From: an uncultured Acidobacteriota bacterium
GTDB lineage: Bacteria > Acidobacteriota > Terriglobia > Terriglobales > Acidobacteriaceae
NCBI GenBank assembly: GCA_903932385.1
Contig: CAIZGA010000080.1
Location: forward strand, 1-16,571
Direction: 5' to 3'
Length of the DNA stretch: 16,571 nucleotides
Positions 15,140-16,571 of this stretch are shown here, piece after piece; positions within the stretch are counted from its first letter, which is position 1; each line of letters begins with the position of its first letter. The notes under the pieces are model-generated. The model worked only from the letters and a program-made list of their open reading frames with translations. It was not told the DNA's origin and ran no database searches. The position numbers and the translations under genes were made by a program.

Positions 15140-15928
15140 TTACGGCGCGCAATGAGCATTGGGATCTTTCACCACGCTCAAGTTCGGCGCTGCAACAAAT
15201 GTTCCGTTGCCGGCACCCAGCATCACGTCATACGTATAGCCATCGTCGGCGTTGTAGACCACGGCCAAGTCGGTAATGCCATCGCGATTGAAATCCGCCG
15301 CTGTTAACTGCGGAGATGTACCCGGCATCCGCAGAGGAAACGACCATTCTTTTTTGAAGGATCCATTGCCGACACCGGCAAGCACCGTCACTGTACTCGC
15401 ATGCCAATCAGAGACAGCGAGGTCGAGAATGCCATCGTGGTTGAAGTCGGCCACAGCAATCGATACGACTGAATCCAGATGCGCGATGGTACCGACAGAT
15501 TTCATACCGCCCGCTCCATCGCCCAGGAAAAGCACCAGCGTTCCATCTTCATCCCCGACAATCACGTCAGGAACGCCGTCGCGGTTAAAGTCTCCGATGA
15601 CGATGGCGCGAGGAGCGCTGCCCACCTTCCACGTGGATGTGATGACTTTGTATTTCCCATTCGCCTGCCCCAGAGAGATGCTGAGCGATGCCGGCCCTGA
15701 GTGACCCAGCATTGCGGGATGAATCTCCGCAATGTCCATGATGCCGTCGCGATTGAAATCACCCATTACCATCAGCGGCGCAATCGGGGCCTCATCCGTT
15801 GCCCGCATTACAACGCTCGAGGCCTTCACCGGCGCGGCAGGCTTCTTTGCGTCAGCGGCAAATGCAGGGCCCGCGACTGCAAGTCCCGCTGCCAGCACGG
15901 CAATCGTCTGACGCAATTTGTAATTCAT
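15140..15928 (-). CDS. Small exported FG-GAP/VCBS-repeat protein
   Basis: A 262-residue protein with a signal peptide (MNYKLRQTIAVLAAGLAVAG, cut near AFA-AD at residue 24-25). A Lys/Ala/Pro-rich linker leads to four repeats with the calcium-binding type motif DFNRDG or DFNHDG at 57, 113, 161 and 212, each followed three residues later by a conserved Asp (DxNxDGxxD). This is the FG-GAP/VCBS motif of integrin-like beta-propellers. Four repeats are fewer than the seven of a complete integrin propeller, so it may be a partial or oligomeric propeller. The C-terminus is short (ends NAHCAP) with no anchor. No enzymatic domain. Start is uncertain: ATG 15928 gives the best signal peptide, but there is no ribosome-binding site; ATG 15937 and GTG 15979 are in-frame alternatives. 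The gene is divergent from the TonB-receptor gene. Function unknown; likely periplasmic or surface binding. Confidence 0.82.
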   Translation of the reverse strand: MNYKLRQTIAVLAAGLAVAGPAFAADAKKPAAPVKASSVVMRATDEAPIAPLMVMGDFNRDGIMDIAEIHPAMLGHSGPASLSISLGQANGKYKVITSTWKVGSAPRAIVIGDFNRDGVPDVIVGDEDGTLVLFLGDGAGGMKSVGTIAHLDSVVSIAVADFNHDGILDLAVSDWHASTVTVLAGVGNGSFKKEWSFPLRMPGTSPQLTAADFNRDGITDLAVVYNADDGYTYDVMLGAGNGTFVAAPNLSVVKDPNAHCAP

Positions 15929-16047
15929 CGGCAACATGATTGTTTGAAGCCCGCTTCCAGTTCCAACTGAAGTTAGCACAAATTCTATACGTTGTTATCG
16001 TTCACTATCCTGCCATTTATCTACCGTTAATAATCCACAAAATCCAG

Positions 16048-16571
16048 ATGTTTATAATCAACAAACTAATGTGCCGCTTTCATCTTCGCCAAGCTATATT
16101 TCTTCTTTCCCTGCTCTGCTGCACGGCAGGAGCCATTGCGCAGATTGACCTCGCCGGACTGAATGGCACGGTCACCGATGCCTCTGGATCGCGGATTGCC
16201 GGCGCGCGTATCGTCGTCGAGCAACGCTCCACCGGTTTGCATCGCGAGACAACTACATCCTCCACTGGAACCTATTCCATCGTTGACCTGCCCATCGGGC
16301 AATATCGCATCAGCTGTTCGGCTACGGGATTTCAGGATCGCGTCATCGACGCTCTTGAGCAGACCGTTGGCCGCACGCGCACGCTGAACATTGTGATGTC
16401 GGTGGCCGGCGCAACACAACGCATCTATGTTTCCGGTCTTGCCTCGCAGATTGATGAAACCTCCGCCACGCTCGGCTCCAGCACAGAGCCGACGCAGGTG
16501 AAGGAGTTGCCACTGAACGGCCGCAACTGGTCTACGCTGACGGCGCTGGCGCCCGGCGCGGTAGATACCGG
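16048..16571 (+). CDS. Oar-like TonB-dependent receptor, N-terminal part (3' end outside window)
   Basis: The frame is open from ATG 16048 to the last base, giving 174 visible residues. There is a signal peptide (hydrophobic core IFLLSLLCCTAG, cut near AIA-QI at residue 31). A carboxypeptidase-regulatory-like beta-sandwich follows at about 37-110, with LNGTVTDASGSRIAGARI, GTYSIVDLPIGQYRIS and SATGF motifs. The start of the plug domain is seen in ELPLNGRNWSTLTALAPG (153-170). This order, with no visible TonB box in the plug, is that of the Oar-like outer-membrane receptor family abundant in Acidobacteriota, whose members usually exceed 1000 residues. The ligand is unknown, with oligosaccharides or peptides possible. 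An in-frame ATG at 16069 is an alternative start; neither has a clear ribosome-binding site. The 119-nt gap to the divergent FG-GAP gene is A+T-rich and probably contains the promoter. Confidence 0.88.
   Translation, partial: MFIINKLMCRFHLRQAIFLLSLLCCTAGAIAQIDLAGLNGTVTDASGSRIAGARIVVEQRSTGLHRETTTSSTGTYSIVDLPIGQYRISCSATGFQDRVIDALEQTVGRTRTLNIVMSVAGATQRIYVSGLASQIDETSATLGSSTEPTQVKELPLNGRNWSTLTALAPGAVDT

Overview
The window looks like a chromosomal segment from a soil-type member of the Acidobacteriota, probably class Terriglobia (inference). Several features point that way: an Oar-like TonB-dependent receptor with an N-terminal carboxypeptidase-regulatory domain, a very large NHL/Ig-like surface protein whose C-terminus carries a membrane hairpin ending in a Gly-Cys-Gly motif, a periplasmic PQQ dehydrogenase, a secreted chitinase-like enzyme and a moderately high G+C content. 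I see no rRNA, tRNA, insertion sequence, integrase, CRISPR array or phage gene.

Layout from left to right. (1) Positions 1-813 (+) hold the 3' end of a beta-propeller protein, convergent with a secreted GH18 chitinase-like enzyme (820-1959, -). (2) A 278-nt divergent region with several inverted repeats leads into cysK (2238-3212) and cysE (3220-3954), a two-gene operon for the last two steps of cysteine synthesis. (3) An exported PQQ-dependent dehydrogenase of glucose-dehydrogenase type (4032-5924, +) converges on a pair of minus-strand genes. These are an exported two-module beta-helix protein (5956-7701) and, 38 nt upstream of it, an acetolactate decarboxylase (7740-8588) that carries an extra N-terminal ribbon-helix-helix-like segment. 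(4) A 319-nt divergent intergenic region precedes a 2043-residue exported protein (8908-15039, +). It is built from two six-bladed NHL propellers, Ig-like spacers, ten repeats of exactly 93 residues, two more Ig-like domains and a membrane hairpin. (5) A bidirectional terminator separates it from a small FG-GAP/VCBS-repeat protein (-). That gene is divergent from the start of an Oar-like TonB-dependent receptor, which runs off the window.

Functional picture. Most genes encode proteins destined for the cell envelope or outside: chitin hydrolysis, sugar or alcohol oxidation in the periplasm, a carbohydrate-active-looking beta-helix, surface adhesion or recognition scaffolds, and outer-membrane uptake. 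The cytoplasmic exceptions are cysKE and the acetolactate decarboxylase. The most unusual items are the RHH-like/acetolactate decarboxylase fusion, the giant protein (invariant 279-bp period, cysteine pairs between propeller blades, membrane hairpin inserted in its last Ig-like domain), and the hairpin-rich cysK leader. I found no clear undescribed defence or mobile system.
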